64,000 nucleotides of DNA from Salinisphaera sp. LB1 (lineage in GTDB: Bacteria; Pseudomonadota; Gammaproteobacteria; Nevskiales; Salinisphaeraceae). The notes under the pieces are model-generated. The model searched no databases. It was not told the DNA's origin and saw only the letters and a program-made list of their open reading frames with translations. The stretch is from assembly GCF_003177035.1 (NCBI RefSeq), contig NZ_CP029488.1, positions 2,604,001 to 2,668,000 on the forward strand, read 5' to 3'. A program made the position numbers and the translations under genes. Below are positions 33,161-45,406 of the stretch, piece by piece; within the stretch, counting starts at the first letter, position 1, and every line of letters starts with the position of its first letter.

Positions 33161-33799
33161 ATGGCAGAACATGACAGCATGCAGACCCAGAACCTGGGTC
33201 TGATCCCGATGGTCATTGAACAGACGGCTCGTGGTGAGCGGTCTTTCGATATCTACTCGCGCCTGCTCAAGGAGCGGGTGATCTTCTGTGTCGGGCCGGT
33301 CGACGATCACATGGCCAATCTGATCGTCGCGCAGCTGTTGTTCCTTGAGTCGGACAACCCGGACAAGGACATCCAGCTGTACATCAACTCGCCGGGCGGC
33401 GCGGTAACGGCGGGTCTGTCGATCTACGACACGATGCAGTTCATCAAGCCCGACGTGGCCACGATGTGCCTAGGCCAGGCGGCGAGCATGGGGGCGGTAC
33501 TGATGGCCGCGGGTGCGGCCGGCAAGCGTTACTCGCTGCCGCATTCGCGGGTAATGATGCATCAGCCCTCCGGCGGGTTTCAGGGCCAGCAATCGGATAT
33601 CGAGATCCATGCCCGCGAGATCATGCATGCCCGCGAGCGGCTGAACCAGATCCTGGCCGACCACACCGGTCAGCCACTGGACAAGATTCAGCGCGATACC
33701 GAGCGCGATTTCTTCATGAGCGCCAGGGAAGCGGTGGAATACGGCGTCATCGACGACGTGCTCACCTCGCGTGCGGCCTTGGCCGAGAAGTCTGGCTAA
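33161..33799 (+). CDS. clpP: ATP-dependent Clp protease proteolytic subunit
   Basis: This serine protease subunit has 212 residues and forms the 14-mer barrel fed by ClpX. The catalytic triad is Ser109 (GQAASMGA), His134 (MMHQPSGG) and Asp183 (RDTERDFF). The N-terminal 15 residues ([15 protein letters not shown]) match the propeptide region of proteobacterial ClpP. An AAGGAAAG ribosome-binding site precedes the ATG. It lies 41 bases after tig and is probably co-transcribed. Confidence 0.97.
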   Translation: MAEHDSMQTQNLGLIPMVIEQTARGERSFDIYSRLLKERVIFCVGPVDDHMANLIVAQLLFLESDNPDKDIQLYINSPGGAVTAGLSIYDTMQFIKPDVATMCLGQAASMGAVLMAAGAAGKRYSLPHSRVMMHQPSGGFQGQQSDIEIHAREIMHARERLNQILADHTGQPLDKIQRDTERDFFMSAREAVEYGVIDDVLTSRAALAEKSG

Positions 33800-33854
33800 G
33801 CCATTTCACGTTAGATGCCGAGCGCCGTTCGTCAAGAGCGGCACTCGGTAACGT

Positions 33855-33868
33855 GACAAATATTTGTC
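33855..33868. promoter_or_regulatory. 14-bp perfect palindrome upstream of clpX
   Basis: GACAAATATTTGTC, in the 124-base gap between clpP and clpX. An imperfect hairpin (CCGAG..CTCGG arms, 33818-33848) precedes it. It could be an operator or part of a clpX promoter. Confidence 0.35.
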
Positions 33869-33923
33869 GGGTATGTCATATGTAAGGCAACTCGACAGGC
33901 TCACCTCAACGAGGTCACGACCC

Positions 33924-35201
33924 ATGGCAGACAACGGCAACAACGAAAGCGGCGCCAAGGAGAACTCCGGCCGGACGCTGCATTGCTCGTTCTGCGGCAA
34001 GAGCGAACACGAGGTTCGCAAGCTGATTGCAGGCCCCTCCGTGTTCATCTGCGATGAATGCGTGGATCTGTGCAACGACATCATGCGCGAGGAACTGGCG
34101 AGCAAGCCGGCCAAGAAAGGCCTGCCGAGCCCCCAGGAAATCCGGCGTGTGCTCGATGACTATGTCATCGGCCAGGAATCGGCCAAGAAGATTCTTGCCG
34201 TGGCGGTGTACAACCACTACAAGCGGTTGAATGCCGAGGCGGCCGAGGACGAGGTCGAGCTGCAGAAATCGAATATTCTGATGATCGGCCCGACCGGCTG
34301 CGGCAAGACGCTGCTGGCCGAGACGCTGGCGCGCATGCTGGATGTGCCGTTCGCGATTGCCGACGCCACCACGCTGACCGAAGCGGGTTACGTGGGCGAG
34401 GATGTCGAGAACATCATCCAGAAGTTGCTGCAGAAGTGCGACTACGATGTGGACAAGGCCCAGCGCGGCATCGTCTATATCGACGAAATCGACAAGATTT
34501 CGCGCAAGTCGGAGAACCCGTCGATCACGCGCGACGTCTCCGGCGAAGGCGTGCAGCAGGCGCTGCTCAAGCTGATCGAGGGCACCACCGCCTCGATTCC
34601 GCCGCAGGGCGGGCGCAAGCATCCGCAGCAGGAATTCCTGCAGGTCGACACCTCGGGCATCCTGTTCATCTGCGGCGGCGCCTTCGCCGGGCTGGACCAG
34701 ACCATCCAGCAGCGCGAAGGGCGCTCGGGCATCGGCTTCTCGGCCGAGGTCAAGGGTCAGGCCGACAAGCGGAGCCTGGGTGCGATGCTCAAGACGGTCG
34801 AGCCGGAGGATCTGGTCAAGTACGGCCTGATTCCGGAGTTCGTCGGTCGTCTGCCGGTGGTCGCTACGCTCGAGGAGCTGGACGAGACGGCGCTCATTTC
34901 GATCCTGCGCGAGCCCAAGAATGCGCTCACCAAGCAGTACGCCAAGCTGTTCGAGATGGAGAACTGCGAGCTGGAACTGCGAGAGGACGCGCTCAAGGCG
35001 ATCGCACATCGGGCGATGGAGCGCAAGACCGGCGCGCGCGGCCTGCGCACGATTCTCGAGTCGATACTGCTCGACGTGATGTACGAACTGCCGGCGATGG
35101 AAAATGTGTCGAAGGTTGTCGTCGACGACGCCGTGGTCAAGGGCGATGCCCAGCCCTACATCGTCTACGAAAACGCCGAGGCCGAGCGTGCCGGTGCCTA
35201 G
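33924..35201 (+). CDS. clpX: ATP-dependent Clp protease ATP-binding subunit ClpX
   Basis: This AAA+ unfoldase has 425 residues and delivers substrates to ClpP. The start ATG 33924 follows GAGG at nine bases. The zinc-binding domain uses Cys21, Cys24, Cys43 and Cys46 ([19 protein letters not shown]). Walker A is GPTGCGKT, Walker [11 protein letters not shown], and the pore loop GYVGEDVE is intact. The ClpP-contact loop (IGF in [10 protein letters not shown]) is present. The context with clpP and lon is the standard one. Confidence 0.97.
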   Translation: MADNGNNESGAKENSGRTLHCSFCGKSEHEVRKLIAGPSVFICDECVDLCNDIMREELASKPAKKGLPSPQEIRRVLDDYVIGQESAKKILAVAVYNHYKRLNAEAAEDEVELQKSNILMIGPTGCGKTLLAETLARMLDVPFAIADATTLTEAGYVGEDVENIIQKLLQKCDYDVDKAQRGIVYIDEIDKISRKSENPSITRDVSGEGVQQALLKLIEGTTASIPPQGGRKHPQQEFLQVDTSGILFICGGAFAGLDQTIQQREGRSGIGFSAEVKGQADKRSLGAMLKTVEPEDLVKYGLIPEFVGRLPVVATLEELDETALISILREPKNALTKQYAKLFEMENCELELREDALKAIAHRAMERKTGARGLRTILESILLDVMYELPAMENVSKVVVDDAVVKGDAQPYIVYENAEAERAGA

Positions 35202-35249
35202 TAGCTAGATATTGAGGCGTGCCGCCGGCCCGGGCGATTGAAAACGCGC

Positions 35250-35291
35250 CGGCCGGCCACACCATTAATGCAAATTCACAGTGGCCGGCCG
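35250..35291. other. GC-rich hairpin in the clpX-lon gap
   Basis: CGGCCGGCCAC and GTGGCCGGCCG are perfectly complementary (11 bp) around a 20-base AT-rich loop. No T-run follows directly. It may act as a terminator for clpX or affect lon leader folding. Confidence 0.4.
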
Positions 35292-35326
35292 CTCTCGCCG
35301 GCCGCTTTATATCAGCGAGGGCCCGC

Positions 35327-37714
<2,388 letters not shown>

Positions 37715-37758
37715 ACCAGGCCGTATACTCGCGCCCCGATTCCCGCGCTAAGCCTTTA

Positions 37759-37788
37759 TTGACGCTGGAATCGGGGCCTTGGTATAAA
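37759..37788 (+). promoter_or_regulatory. Sigma-70 promoter for hupB
   Basis: TTGACG (37759-37764) and TATAAA (37783-37788) are separated by 18 bases, giving a 5' leader of about 135 bases before hupB. Confidence 0.7.
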
Positions 37789-37929
37789 GCCCGCTTGCGG
37801 TCGGGCAGCGCCGCGGCAGTGGCCATGCCCGAAGCACTTGCAGTGAACGCGCGGCTGGGCCAGCGTGAACGGCGGGTTCGATGGATGGACCGGTCGAAAC
37901 TCTCTCACTCCTTAAGGGGATGCTTAGTT

Positions 37930-38202
37930 ATGAATAAAACTGAACTCGTCGATGCCGTCGCCGCGGACGCGGATCTTTCCAAGGCCGATGCTTCGCGCGC
38001 CGTCGACGCCATGATCGACTCGGTCACCGACGCTCTGAAAAAGGGCGACAAGGTGTCGCTGGTGGGCTTTGGTGTGTTTTCCGTGCGCGAGCGTGCCGCT
38101 CGCCAGGGCCGTAATCCCAAGACCGGTCAGTCGATCCAGATCCCGGCGGGTAAAACACCTGGATTTAAGGCTGGTAAAGCTCTGAAGGATGCTGTAAACT
38201 AG
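37930..38202 (+). CDS. hupB: DNA-binding protein HU-beta
   Basis: This small nucleoid protein has 90 residues and bends DNA as a dimer. It starts at [30 protein letters not shown]; the DNA-binding arm [30 protein letters not shown] carries the Arg-Asn-Pro-Lys tip. AAGGGGA lies nine bases before the ATG. The gene follows lon, as in most Gammaproteobacteria. Confidence 0.96.
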   Translation: MNKTELVDAVAADADLSKADASRAVDAMIDSVTDALKKGDKVSLVGFGVFSVRERAARQGRNPKTGQSIQIPAGKTPGFKAGKALKDAVN

Positions 38203-38245
38203 CGCGTCTTCGCAGGGTGATGAGGACGTCCTCGACACCTTGGAA

Positions 38246-38321
38246 GGGTGCTTAGCTCAGTTGGTAGAGCGTCGCCCTTACAAGGCGAATGTCGGCGGTT
38301 CGAATCCGTCAGCACCCACCA
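38246..38321 (+). tRNA. tRNA-Val (anticodon TAC)
   Basis: Acceptor GGGTGCT/AGCACCC, anticodon stem GCC/GGC-type with loop CTTACAA (anticodon TAC), T-arm GGCGG-TTCGAAT-CCGTC, A, CCA encoded. It lies 43 bases after hupB. Confidence 0.95.
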
Positions 38322-38335
38322 GACAATAAGTCAAT

Positions 38336-38412
38336 GGAGCGGTAGTTCAGCTGGTTAGAATGCCGGCCTGTCACGCCGGAGGTCGCGGGTTCGAGTCCCG
38401 TCCGCTCCGCCA
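38336..38412 (+). tRNA. tRNA-Asp (anticodon GTC)
   Basis: Acceptor GGAGCGG/CCGCTCC, anticodon loop CTGTCAC (anticodon GTC), T-arm GCGGG-TTCGAGT-CCCGT, G, CCA encoded. It lies 14 bases after tRNA-Val, so the two share a transcript. Confidence 0.95.
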
Positions 38413-38446
38413 TAAGTCTGCTACTCGGCCACGCCGATCAGACCGC

Positions 38447-38477
38447 GAAAGGCGCTCTTAGGGAGCGCCTTTTTTTT
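38447..38477 (+). terminator. Rho-independent terminator after tRNA-Val/tRNA-Asp
   Basis: Stem GGCGCTC/GAGCGCC with loop TTAGG followed by eight T's. Confidence 0.88.
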
Positions 38478-38646
38478 GCGCCCGGCACGGGCCGCTACTG
38501 GAAGGGTATGGCCTCGCGTGCGCCGGCCATAGTGAACGAAGTCAAGCGCAGCGGCGCGCGGATGCGCAAATCCCTCGCAGTAGGCACAATGCCGGGATCG
38601 CCGGCGCGAGCCGGTCATCGTATCCGTCCGACGAGCCGAATTACCT

Positions 38647-40548
38647 ATGCTGCAGAAGATTCGAGATGGGGCCAGTGGGCCCTTGGCATATATTGTCGTA
38701 GCCGTGATCGCGGTGGTGTTCGGGGTCTGGGGCATCGGCTCCTACTTCACACCGTCGTCTGACCCGGTAGTGGCCAGCGCTGACGGCACCAACATCACGC
38801 ATTCGCAGTTGCGGCAGGCGGTCAACCAGCGCTATCAGCGATTGCGCCAGATGATGGGCAACCATTTCGATTCCAGCATGTTTCCGCGGGACAAGGTGCG
38901 CCAGAACGTGCTCGACAACATGATCGACCAGGCGGTCATGGTGCATTACGCGAAAGCCAAGGGGTATCGCGTAACCGATGCCAATCTGCTGGCCGAGATC
39001 CGAAGCAATCCGCAATTTCAGGAGAACGGGAAGTTCTCCGCCCAGCGCTACAAGGCGTTGCTCTCGCAGGCCGGCGTCCCGCCCGGCCAGTACGAAGCGA
39101 GGCTGCGTCAGGGCATGATGGGCGATCAGGTGCGCCAGATCGTGGCTGCCAGCGCGTTTGCCGCGCCGCCGGAAGTCGATGTCGCCTACCGACGGGTGAA
39201 CGAGCAGCGTAAAGTGCAAGTGCTCACCGTCGATTCATCGGCCTATAGCGATCAGGTGACCGTCGACGACAAGGCGATCCAGTCGTATTACGACAAGCAT
39301 CCGAAACAGTTCATGCGCCCGCCACGGGTCAAGCTGGCCTATGTTTCGCTGGATGCAGACAAGCTGTCACCGCCGAAACCGGATCAGGCGACGCTGAAGC
39401 AGCTGTATCAGGCACACAAGAACGAGTTCGGTACGCCGGCCAAGCGCAGTGCGGACGAGATCCGTATCCCGATCGGCAAGGATGATGCCAAGGCCCGTCA
39501 GACGGTGCAGGCAGTGATCGCGGCCGCGAAAAAGGGACAGTCGCTGAAACAGATCGCCGCAGCGACCGATGGCGCCCAGTTCCAGCAGATTGATGCGCAG
39601 ACGAAGTCGGCCTTGCCTGACCCCGTGGGCGCGGCGCTGTTCGGTCTAAAGCAGGGCGCGTTGTCGGGCCCGGTCCGTGGTGACCAGGCATGGTACGTTC
39701 TGCGGGCCACTTCGATCACGCCGGCCAAGACGCCGGACTTCAATAATCCGACGGTGCAGGCGCGTCTGAAGGCGATGGCGACCCGGAAGGCGCGGGCGAA
39801 GGCGTTCCGCAAGAAGTCGGATACGTTGGACGATCTCGCCTACCAGGCCCCCAACGGGCTGAAGACGATATCCGACAAGCTCGGTCTGACGATTCAGCAC
39901 ACGGGTTGGATCACTCGCCATAACGGTGGGTCCGGGCTGGGTCAGTATGCCGCCGTGCGCAAGGCCGCATTTTCGGATGCCGTGCTCAAGGATCACCTCA
40001 ACAGCAAGGTGATCGACCTGGGCCAGCAGCGGCATGTCGTGCTGCGGGTGGCCGACCATCAGGGCGCGCAACGCAAGCCGTTGGCCGAGGTTCGCGACAA
40101 GATCCGCCAGCGTCTCGTGGCGCAGGAGAGTCAGCAGCGGGCGGAGAAGGCGGCTCAGCAGGCGATGGCGCAGGCACGGCAGGGCAAGCCGTTGGCGCAG
40201 ATTGCGAAGGACACCCAGGGCGCCAAGCTGACACAGCCTGGTTTCGTCGGGCGGCATGACAATACGCTCGATCCGTCGGTACTCAGTGCCGCTTTCGATA
40301 TTCCGTTCGACAACAAATCCGGCAGCGCGCAGTACCGGGTCGTGTCCACCGATAGCGGCCAGGCCGCGCTGGTCGCCGTCCTGGCGAGCCGCGTGGAAAG
40401 CAGCGGTTCCAAGCAGGGCGGCGGTTCCCAGCGCAAGCAGATTGCGCAGCAGCAGAGCGGCTATAACGCCAGCCTCGAATACAGTGCGCTCGATCATTAT
40501 CTGCGCAAGCGCGCGGACGTCGAGATTCACAAGAGCGCGATGAACTGA
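38647..40548 (+). CDS. ppiD: Peptidyl-prolyl isomerase D / SurA-N-domain periplasmic chaperone
   Basis: This membrane-anchored periplasmic folding factor has 633 residues. It has a short cytoplasmic start (MLQKIRDGASGPLAY), one membrane helix (residues 13-33, IVVAVIAVVFGVWGIGSYF) and a SurA-like N-domain (ADGTNITHSQLRQAVNQRY; NVLDNMIDQAVMVHYA). The parvulin domain in the middle (about 230-350) is weakly conserved, as in other inactive PpiD proteins. It helps newly secreted proteins near the translocon. It follows hupB and the two tRNAs and is convergent with fabI. Confidence 0.92.
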   Translation: MLQKIRDGASGPLAYIVVAVIAVVFGVWGIGSYFTPSSDPVVASADGTNITHSQLRQAVNQRYQRLRQMMGNHFDSSMFPRDKVRQNVLDNMIDQAVMVHYAKAKGYRVTDANLLAEIRSNPQFQENGKFSAQRYKALLSQAGVPPGQYEARLRQGMMGDQVRQIVAASAFAAPPEVDVAYRRVNEQRKVQVLTVDSSAYSDQVTVDDKAIQSYYDKHPKQFMRPPRVKLAYVSLDADKLSPPKPDQATLKQLYQAHKNEFGTPAKRSADEIRIPIGKDDAKARQTVQAVIAAAKKGQSLKQIAAATDGAQFQQIDAQTKSALPDPVGAALFGLKQGALSGPVRGDQAWYVLRATSITPAKTPDFNNPTVQARLKAMATRKARAKAFRKKSDTLDDLAYQAPNGLKTISDKLGLTIQHTGWITRHNGGSGLGQYAAVRKAAFSDAVLKDHLNSKVIDLGQQRHVVLRVADHQGAQRKPLAEVRDKIRQRLVAQESQQRAEKAAQQAMAQARQGKPLAQIAKDTQGAKLTQPGFVGRHDNTLDPSVLSAAFDIPFDNKSGSAQYRVVSTDSGQAALVAVLASRVESSGSKQGGGSQRKQIAQQQSGYNASLEYSALDHYLRKRADVEIHKSAMN

Positions 40549-40626
40549 TGCGCGCCAGCGCGGTCGCGCTGGTGTGGCGGTCGGCGCGTCGCCGGATCAA
40601 CCGCCGACGCCTTCCGATCCCGTAAC

Positions 40627-40660
40627 AAAAAAGGCCGCATCCTCGTGATGGGGCCTTTTC
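40627..40660. terminator. Bidirectional terminator between ppiD and fabI
   Basis: AAAAAAGGCC.CAT and ATG.GGCCTTTT arms around CCTCGTG; A-run on one side and T-run on the other serve both convergent genes. Confidence 0.8.
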
Positions 40661-40685
40661 AAGGCGGCAATGTCGTCGCGCCGGG

Positions 40686-41474
40686 CTATTCCTCGTCGAT
40701 CCGGCTCATGCCCATCACGCGGTAGCCGGCGTCCACGTAAATGACCTCGCCGGTAATGCCCGAGGCGAGATCGGAGCCGAGGAAGGCCGCGGCGTTACCG
40801 ATCTCTTCCTGGGTGACGTTGCGCTTGAGCGCGGCGCTGTCGCGCGCGTAGTTCAGCATCGTGCGGAAGCCGCTGATGCCCGAGGCCGCCAGGGTCTTGA
40901 TCGGCCCGGCGGAAATGGCGTTGACCCGTACGCCCCGAGGGCCCAGATCTGCGGCGATGAAGCGCATGTTCGACTCCAGGCTCGCCTTGGCCGGGCCCAT
41001 CACGTTGTAGCCCGGCATGACGCGGTCGCTGCCGAGATACGTCAGGGTGATCAGCGAGGCCTTGTCCGACAGCATTGGGCGGGCCGCCTTGGCCAGTGCC
41101 GCGAAGCTGTAGGCGCTGATGTCGTGTGCGATACGCGAGGCGTCCCGCGAAATGCTGTCCAGATAGCCGCCGGACAGCGCTTCGCGCGGCGCGAAGCCGA
41201 TGGCATGGACGAGGATGTCCAGGCGGTCCCAATGGTTGCCCAGCGCGGTGAACAGCGCCTCGATCTGCGCATCCTCGGCCACATCGAGCGGCAGCACGGC
41301 CACGGCGCCCAGCGCCTCGCCCATCTTTTCCACGCGAGGCTTGAGTTTGTCACCCTGATAGGTCAGTACCAGCTCCGCGCCCTGTTCGCGCATCGCACTG
41401 GCGATGCCGTAGGCGATCGATCGTTCGCTGGCCAAGCCCGTGATCAAGGCTTTTTTGCCGTCAAGAAACCCCAT
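40686..41474 (-). CDS. fabI: Enoyl-[acyl-carrier-protein] reductase (NADH) FabI
   Basis: This enzyme carries out the last reduction of the fatty-acid elongation cycle; 262 residues, equal to E. coli FabI in length and numbering. The catalytic residues are Tyr146, Tyr156 and Lys163 (TYLGSDRVMPGYNVMGPAKA). The NADH-binding start MGFLDGKKALITGLASERSIAYGIA is typical. AGGAGAAGGC precedes the ATG. Downstream on the same strand there is no further gene; upstream lies mltD, transcribed in the same direction with 48 bases between. Confidence 0.96.
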   Translation of the reverse strand: MGFLDGKKALITGLASERSIAYGIASAMREQGAELVLTYQGDKLKPRVEKMGEALGAVAVLPLDVAEDAQIEALFTALGNHWDRLDILVHAIGFAPREALSGGYLDSISRDASRIAHDISAYSFAALAKAARPMLSDKASLITLTYLGSDRVMPGYNVMGPAKASLESNMRFIAADLGPRGVRVNAISAGPIKTLAASGISGFRTMLNYARDSAALKRNVTQEEIGNAAAFLGSDLASGITGEVIYVDAGYRVMGMSRIDEE

Positions 41475-41522
41475 GCCTTCTCCTGGATTCGTGTTGTATG
41501 GCTATCGTACCGGGCCGGGATA

Positions 41523-43241
41523 TCAGCCGGATACCTCGGGCTGCAGACGCAGCCGTTCGCCGGGCTGAATGGTCGCGCCCGAATTCATGTCGTTGAGGCT
41601 GCGCAGCGTGTTGACCTGCATCGAGAAGCGATTCGCGATCGACCACAGCGAGTCGCCCGGTTCTACTTCGTAGTAACTCGGTAGCGGGGCGGGGCCATCC
41701 ACGGCGATGGTAGAGCCCGGTTGGAGCGGCGTGCCCTTGTCCATGCGGTTCCAACGGCGCAGCTGCTTGACCGTCACATTGTTGGCCTGGGCGATCGACC
41801 ACAGCGAGTCACCCGAGTGAACCACGACCGTGCTCGGTGCCGGCGGCTTGGCCGAGCCGGGGATACGGATCTTCTGCCCCGGTCGCAGGGTCGCCACGGA
41901 GGCGCCGTTGGCCCGCTTGAGGCTCGCCACGCTGACGCTGTAGCGGCGGGCGATGTGCCAGAGCGTATCGCCGGACTGCACCACGTAGGTCTGGGCCGGC
42001 TCGGCCGGCGGCGCCGACTCATGCGAGCCGGGGCGCGGCACGGTCAGCGACTGGCCGATACGGATGCGATTGCTGTGCAGATTGTTGGCCTGGCGTAGCG
42101 CGGCCACGCTGACGCCGTAGTGTTGTGCCAGCTGGCTCAGCGAGTCGCCGCGCCGAACCACGTGGGTGCGATGATCGATCAAGTGGCTCGGATTGATACG
42201 GGCGAGCTTGCTGCGAAACGCCGAGGCCTTGGCCGCCGGCACGAGCAGTTCATCGTGGCCGCCCGGTTCGCTGGCCCAGCGCCGCATGCCGGGATTGAGC
42301 CGGCGCAGCTTTTTCTCGGAAATGCCGAGCATGTGCGCGGCGACTTGCATCGAGGTCTGGCCGGGCAGCTTCACCACGCGCGTGCGCGGCGCGTTGGCCA
42401 GGGTGGGCCAGTTCACGCCAAAGCGTGCTGGCGTCATCATGATCCGGCGCAGTGCGAGCAGTTGCGGCACGTACTGGGTGGTTTCGTCGGGCAGATCCAG
42501 ATCCCAATAGTCCGTGGGCTTGTGGTGCGCCCGGGCCTCGGCAATGGCGTTGTCCACGCGGCCCGGCCCGGCGTTGTAGGCCGCCAGGGCCAGCAGCCAG
42601 TCGCCGTCGTAGCGCTGATGCAGCGACTGCAGATAATTCAGCGCGGCCTCGGTCGAGGCGATCGGGTCGTCGCGGCCGTCGTACCACCAGTCGCGCGGCA
42701 GGCTCATGTGGTCGGCGGTTCCCGGCATGAACTGCCACAGGCCGCTGGCGCCGACATAGGACTTGGCCGACGGGTTGTAGCCGCTCTCCACGATCGGCAG
42801 CAGGGCGATCTCGGTCGGCATGCCGCGTTTTTCGACCTGGTGGACCACATGCCACAGAAACGGCTTCGCGCGCCGCAGTGCGTGGCTCAGATGGCTGGTG
42901 TGGGTCGCATAATACTGTGTCCATACGCGCACCGACCGGCGCTCGTCGTTGGGATCGAGCTTGAAGCCGGCGCGAATCTTCGACCACAGATCCTGGCTGG
43001 GCGCCGGCCATTTGTGCGGCACATAATTCTGGCGCGCCACCGGGGCTTCATAGGTCGTGGTCTTGTCGTCGTCATGACCTTGGTCGGCGGTTTTTTTCAG
43101 CGTCTTGGCGGCCGCGGCAGGCACCGTGGAAGGCCGGTCGCCAGCCTGCGTCGGGTTCGTGTCCGCATCGCCATGCGGCGTCGTCGCGCAGCCACTGACG
43201 ATGCCGGCCAGGAACAGGCAGCCCAGTATCGGTCGAACCAT
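41523..43241 (-). CDS. mltD: Membrane-bound lytic murein transglycosylase D
   Basis: This peptidoglycan-cleaving lipoprotein has 572 residues from the chosen ATG. The lipobox is visible (LFLAGIVSGC, Cys near residue 17). A possible start at 43292 overlaps the gloB stop and has a GGAAAG site, but would bury the signal. The SLT domain (about 150-270) has the catalytic Glu in LPIVESGYNPSAKSYVGASG, with LWQFMPGTA and LAAYNAGPGRV. Four LysM repeats follow at the C-terminus (YVVQSGDTLWHIARRYSVSV is the second); E. coli MltD has two to three. It lies directly after gloB on the same strand. Confidence 0.93.
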   Translation of the reverse strand: MVRPILGCLFLAGIVSGCATTPHGDADTNPTQAGDRPSTVPAAAAKTLKKTADQGHDDDKTTTYEAPVARQNYVPHKWPAPSQDLWSKIRAGFKLDPNDERRSVRVWTQYYATHTSHLSHALRRAKPFLWHVVHQVEKRGMPTEIALLPIVESGYNPSAKSYVGASGLWQFMPGTADHMSLPRDWWYDGRDDPIASTEAALNYLQSLHQRYDGDWLLALAAYNAGPGRVDNAIAEARAHHKPTDYWDLDLPDETTQYVPQLLALRRIMMTPARFGVNWPTLANAPRTRVVKLPGQTSMQVAAHMLGISEKKLRRLNPGMRRWASEPGGHDELLVPAAKASAFRSKLARINPSHLIDHRTHVVRRGDSLSQLAQHYGVSVAALRQANNLHSNRIRIGQSLTVPRPGSHESAPPAEPAQTYVVQSGDTLWHIARRYSVSVASLKRANGASVATLRPGQKIRIPGSAKPPAPSTVVVHSGDSLWSIAQANNVTVKQLRRWNRMDKGTPLQPGSTIAVDGPAPLPSYYEVEPGDSLWSIANRFSMQVNTLRSLNDMNSGATIQPGERLRLQPEVSG

Positions 43242-43281
43242 GTTGGTTCGGAAGCGCGGCCCGAGCCGCGCGCAAGAGTTA

Positions 43282-44058
43282 TCAGATCGCATCTTTCCAG
43301 TCGCGCAAAGCCCCAAAAATGTCCCCCGGTGCCTCAAGCTGCCGCCCGGCATGCTGGCTTGCCGCCGCCCGGACGCCTGCGTCATCCCAGCGCAGGAAGG
43401 GGTTGATTCGCTTTTCCTCGGCCAGCGACCCCGGCAGACTGGGCCGACCCTCGGCCCTGAGCGCATCGACCAACTCGATCGCGGCAGCGATCTCAGGGTT
43501 GTCCGGCTCGACCGTCTTCGCAAAGGCCAGGTTCTTCTGTGTGTATTCGTGGCCCCCGTAGACGCGCGTACTGTCCGGCAGCGCCTTCAGGCGCGCCAGC
43601 GAGCGGTGCATCTGCTCGTGTGTGCCCTCGAACACACGACCGCATCCGGCGCGAAACAGGGCGTCGCCCGCCAATAATATATCTTGGCTTACGTACGCGA
43701 TGTGACCGAGCGTATGCCCGGGCACGTCAATGACCTCGAATGTTGCGCCGAGACAATCCAGCGTGAAGCGATCGCCGCCGTTTACCCGGTGATCGATGTG
43801 CCCGATCTTGTCGGCTTCCCCGGCCGGGCCGTAGACGGGCGCCGGATGTGCGGTCAGCAGCCGTGCCAGGCCGCCGACGTGATCGCCGTGGTGATGCGTG
43901 ATCAGATACGCGCCCACCTCGAGCCCGTATGCCGCGAGATGATCGGCCACCGGTTGGGCCGCGCCGGGATCGACCACAGCGACGGTCCGGCTATCGCCGG
44001 CCGCGATGATCCAGATATAATTGTCCGACAGTGCGGGTACAGCGTTGACTTCAAGCAT
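43282..44058 (-). CDS. gloB: Hydroxyacylglutathione hydrolase (glyoxalase II)
   Basis: This metal enzyme hydrolyses S-lactoylglutathione in methylglyoxal detoxification; 258 residues. The metallo-beta-lactamase motif is complete: His55, His57, Asp59, His60 (LITHHHGDHVGG), then GHTLGHIAY and YGGHEYTQKN. The C-terminal glutathione-binding domain includes NPFLRWDD. It is divergent from the methyltransferase at 44094 with only 35 bases between. Confidence 0.95.
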   Translation of the reverse strand: MLEVNAVPALSDNYIWIIAAGDSRTVAVVDPGAAQPVADHLAAYGLEVGAYLITHHHGDHVGGLARLLTAHPAPVYGPAGEADKIGHIDHRVNGGDRFTLDCLGATFEVIDVPGHTLGHIAYVSQDILLAGDALFRAGCGRVFEGTHEQMHRSLARLKALPDSTRVYGGHEYTQKNLAFAKTVEPDNPEIAAAIELVDALRAEGRPSLPGSLAEEKRINPFLRWDDAGVRAAASQHAGRQLEAPGDIFGALRDWKDAI

Positions 44059-44093
44059 CGCCGAATGTTGCCAACGGCCTGAGGCAAAATCAA

Positions 44094-44837
44094 TTGTTTC
44101 GATTCGTCGCCGATGATGCGCAGGCCGCGCGGGCCTGGTTCGAATCGCCCGTCGCCGAGCCGTGGCGCGAACAGGAGACGGCGTTACTGGCCGACGTGCT
44201 GCCCGGCCTGACGGGCTATCGTTGTATCCAGATCGGCGCCCCCACCGTCGCGCCGGAAGCCTGCGAGCGCGTGGGAACCCTGCGCCTGTGGCGGGCGGAT
44301 GTCGCTCCCGGTCCGGATGTCGATATACGCATCGATGGCCAGAATCTGCCCTGGGCCAGCGGTAGTGTCGATGCCCTGATTCTGGTCCACGGACTCGAGC
44401 TGTGCGCGGAGCCGCCGGCGCTGATTCGGGAATGCGTGCGCGTGCTGAGTCCGCGTGGCCAGCTGGTCTGTCTGGTGTTCAACCCGCTGTCGCCCTGGGC
44501 GCAGACCCAGGGGCTTCGCCGCGCTCACACGCGTTTTCTGCCGCGCTCGATTCCCCCGCGTGCTGCGCGCCTGGCGGATTGGCTGCGTCTGCTCGACTTC
44601 GAGCCTACGGATTGCTGGCGTTACGGGCCGGCGTTCCCCTGGTTCGGCCGCCGTTGGCAGGCGGGCGCGGATTCGCGCTGGTTGGCGCCGCTGGCCTGGG
44701 CGGCGCCGGCTTATGCGATCGTCGCGCGTCGGCGCGCCATGCGACGCATCCCGCCGTCCGGCCGGCGCCTGTTGGCGCGCCAGCGTGAACGCGATTTGGC
44801 GCCTAGCCCGGCGGCTGGGCTACCATCGCGTTCATGA
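44094..44837 (+). CDS. SAM-dependent methyltransferase
   Basis: The protein has 247 residues from a TTG start. It is a class I methyltransferase of the type regularly found upstream of rnhA in Gammaproteobacteria. [27 protein letters not shown] is the conserved acidic-loop region, followed by [25 protein letters not shown]. The usual N-terminal SAM motif GxGxG is degenerate, as in this subfamily. The target is unknown. The stop overlaps the rnhA ATG (ATGA). Confidence 0.82.
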   Translation: MFRFVADDAQAARAWFESPVAEPWREQETALLADVLPGLTGYRCIQIGAPTVAPEACERVGTLRLWRADVAPGPDVDIRIDGQNLPWASGSVDALILVHGLELCAEPPALIRECVRVLSPRGQLVCLVFNPLSPWAQTQGLRRAHTRFLPRSIPPRAARLADWLRLLDFEPTDCWRYGPAFPWFGRRWQAGADSRWLAPLAWAAPAYAIVARRRAMRRIPPSGRRLLARQRERDLAPSPAAGLPSRS

Positions 44838-45280
44838 CCAAGACTGTGACCATCTATACGGACGGTGCCTGCCGTGGCAATCCGGGGCCCGGAGGCTGGG
44901 GCGCGTTGTTGTCGTATGGCGAGCGCAACCGCGAACTGTGCGGCGGCGAACCGAGAACGACCAACAATCGCATGGAGCTCATGGCCGCGATCGAGGCCCT
45001 CAACGCCTTGTCGCGCCCGTGTCGCGTCGAGCTGTATACCGATTCCAACTACGTGCGCCAAGGCATTACCCAATGGATGCGCAACTGGAAAAAGAACGGC
45101 TGGAAGACGGCGGCCCGGAAGCCGGTCAAGAACGCCGAACTCTGGCGTGCGCTCGACGAAGCCTGCCAGCGTCACGAGATCGAATGGCACTGGGTCAAGG
45201 GCCATGCGGGCGATCCCGGTAACGAGGCGGCGGATGCGCTGGCCAACCGCGGTATCGATGAAATGGCCGTATCCGGCTGA
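44834..45280 (+). CDS. rnhA: Ribonuclease HI
   Basis: It removes RNA from RNA-DNA hybrids; 148 residues. All active-site residues match E. coli positions: Asp10 ([17 protein letters not shown]), Glu48 ([11 protein letters not shown]), Asp70 (YTDSNYV), His124 and Asp134 (GNEAADALA). Translation is coupled to the upstream methyltransferase; dnaQ follows after 126 bases. Confidence 0.97.
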   Translation: MTKTVTIYTDGACRGNPGPGGWGALLSYGERNRELCGGEPRTTNNRMELMAAIEALNALSRPCRVELYTDSNYVRQGITQWMRNWKKNGWKTAARKPVKNAELWRALDEACQRHEIEWHWVKGHAGDPGNEAADALANRGIDEMAVSG

Positions 45281-45406
45281 GCCGGCATCGGGTCATGTTT
45301 CATCCCGTTCGCGAGTGATCGCGGATAAGCGCCGCACGCCGGCTGGCGCGGGTCTCGCCGAGGCCGATCGCGCCCCTAGTTCGAATAGCAGCAGCGGAAG
45401 AAAACG

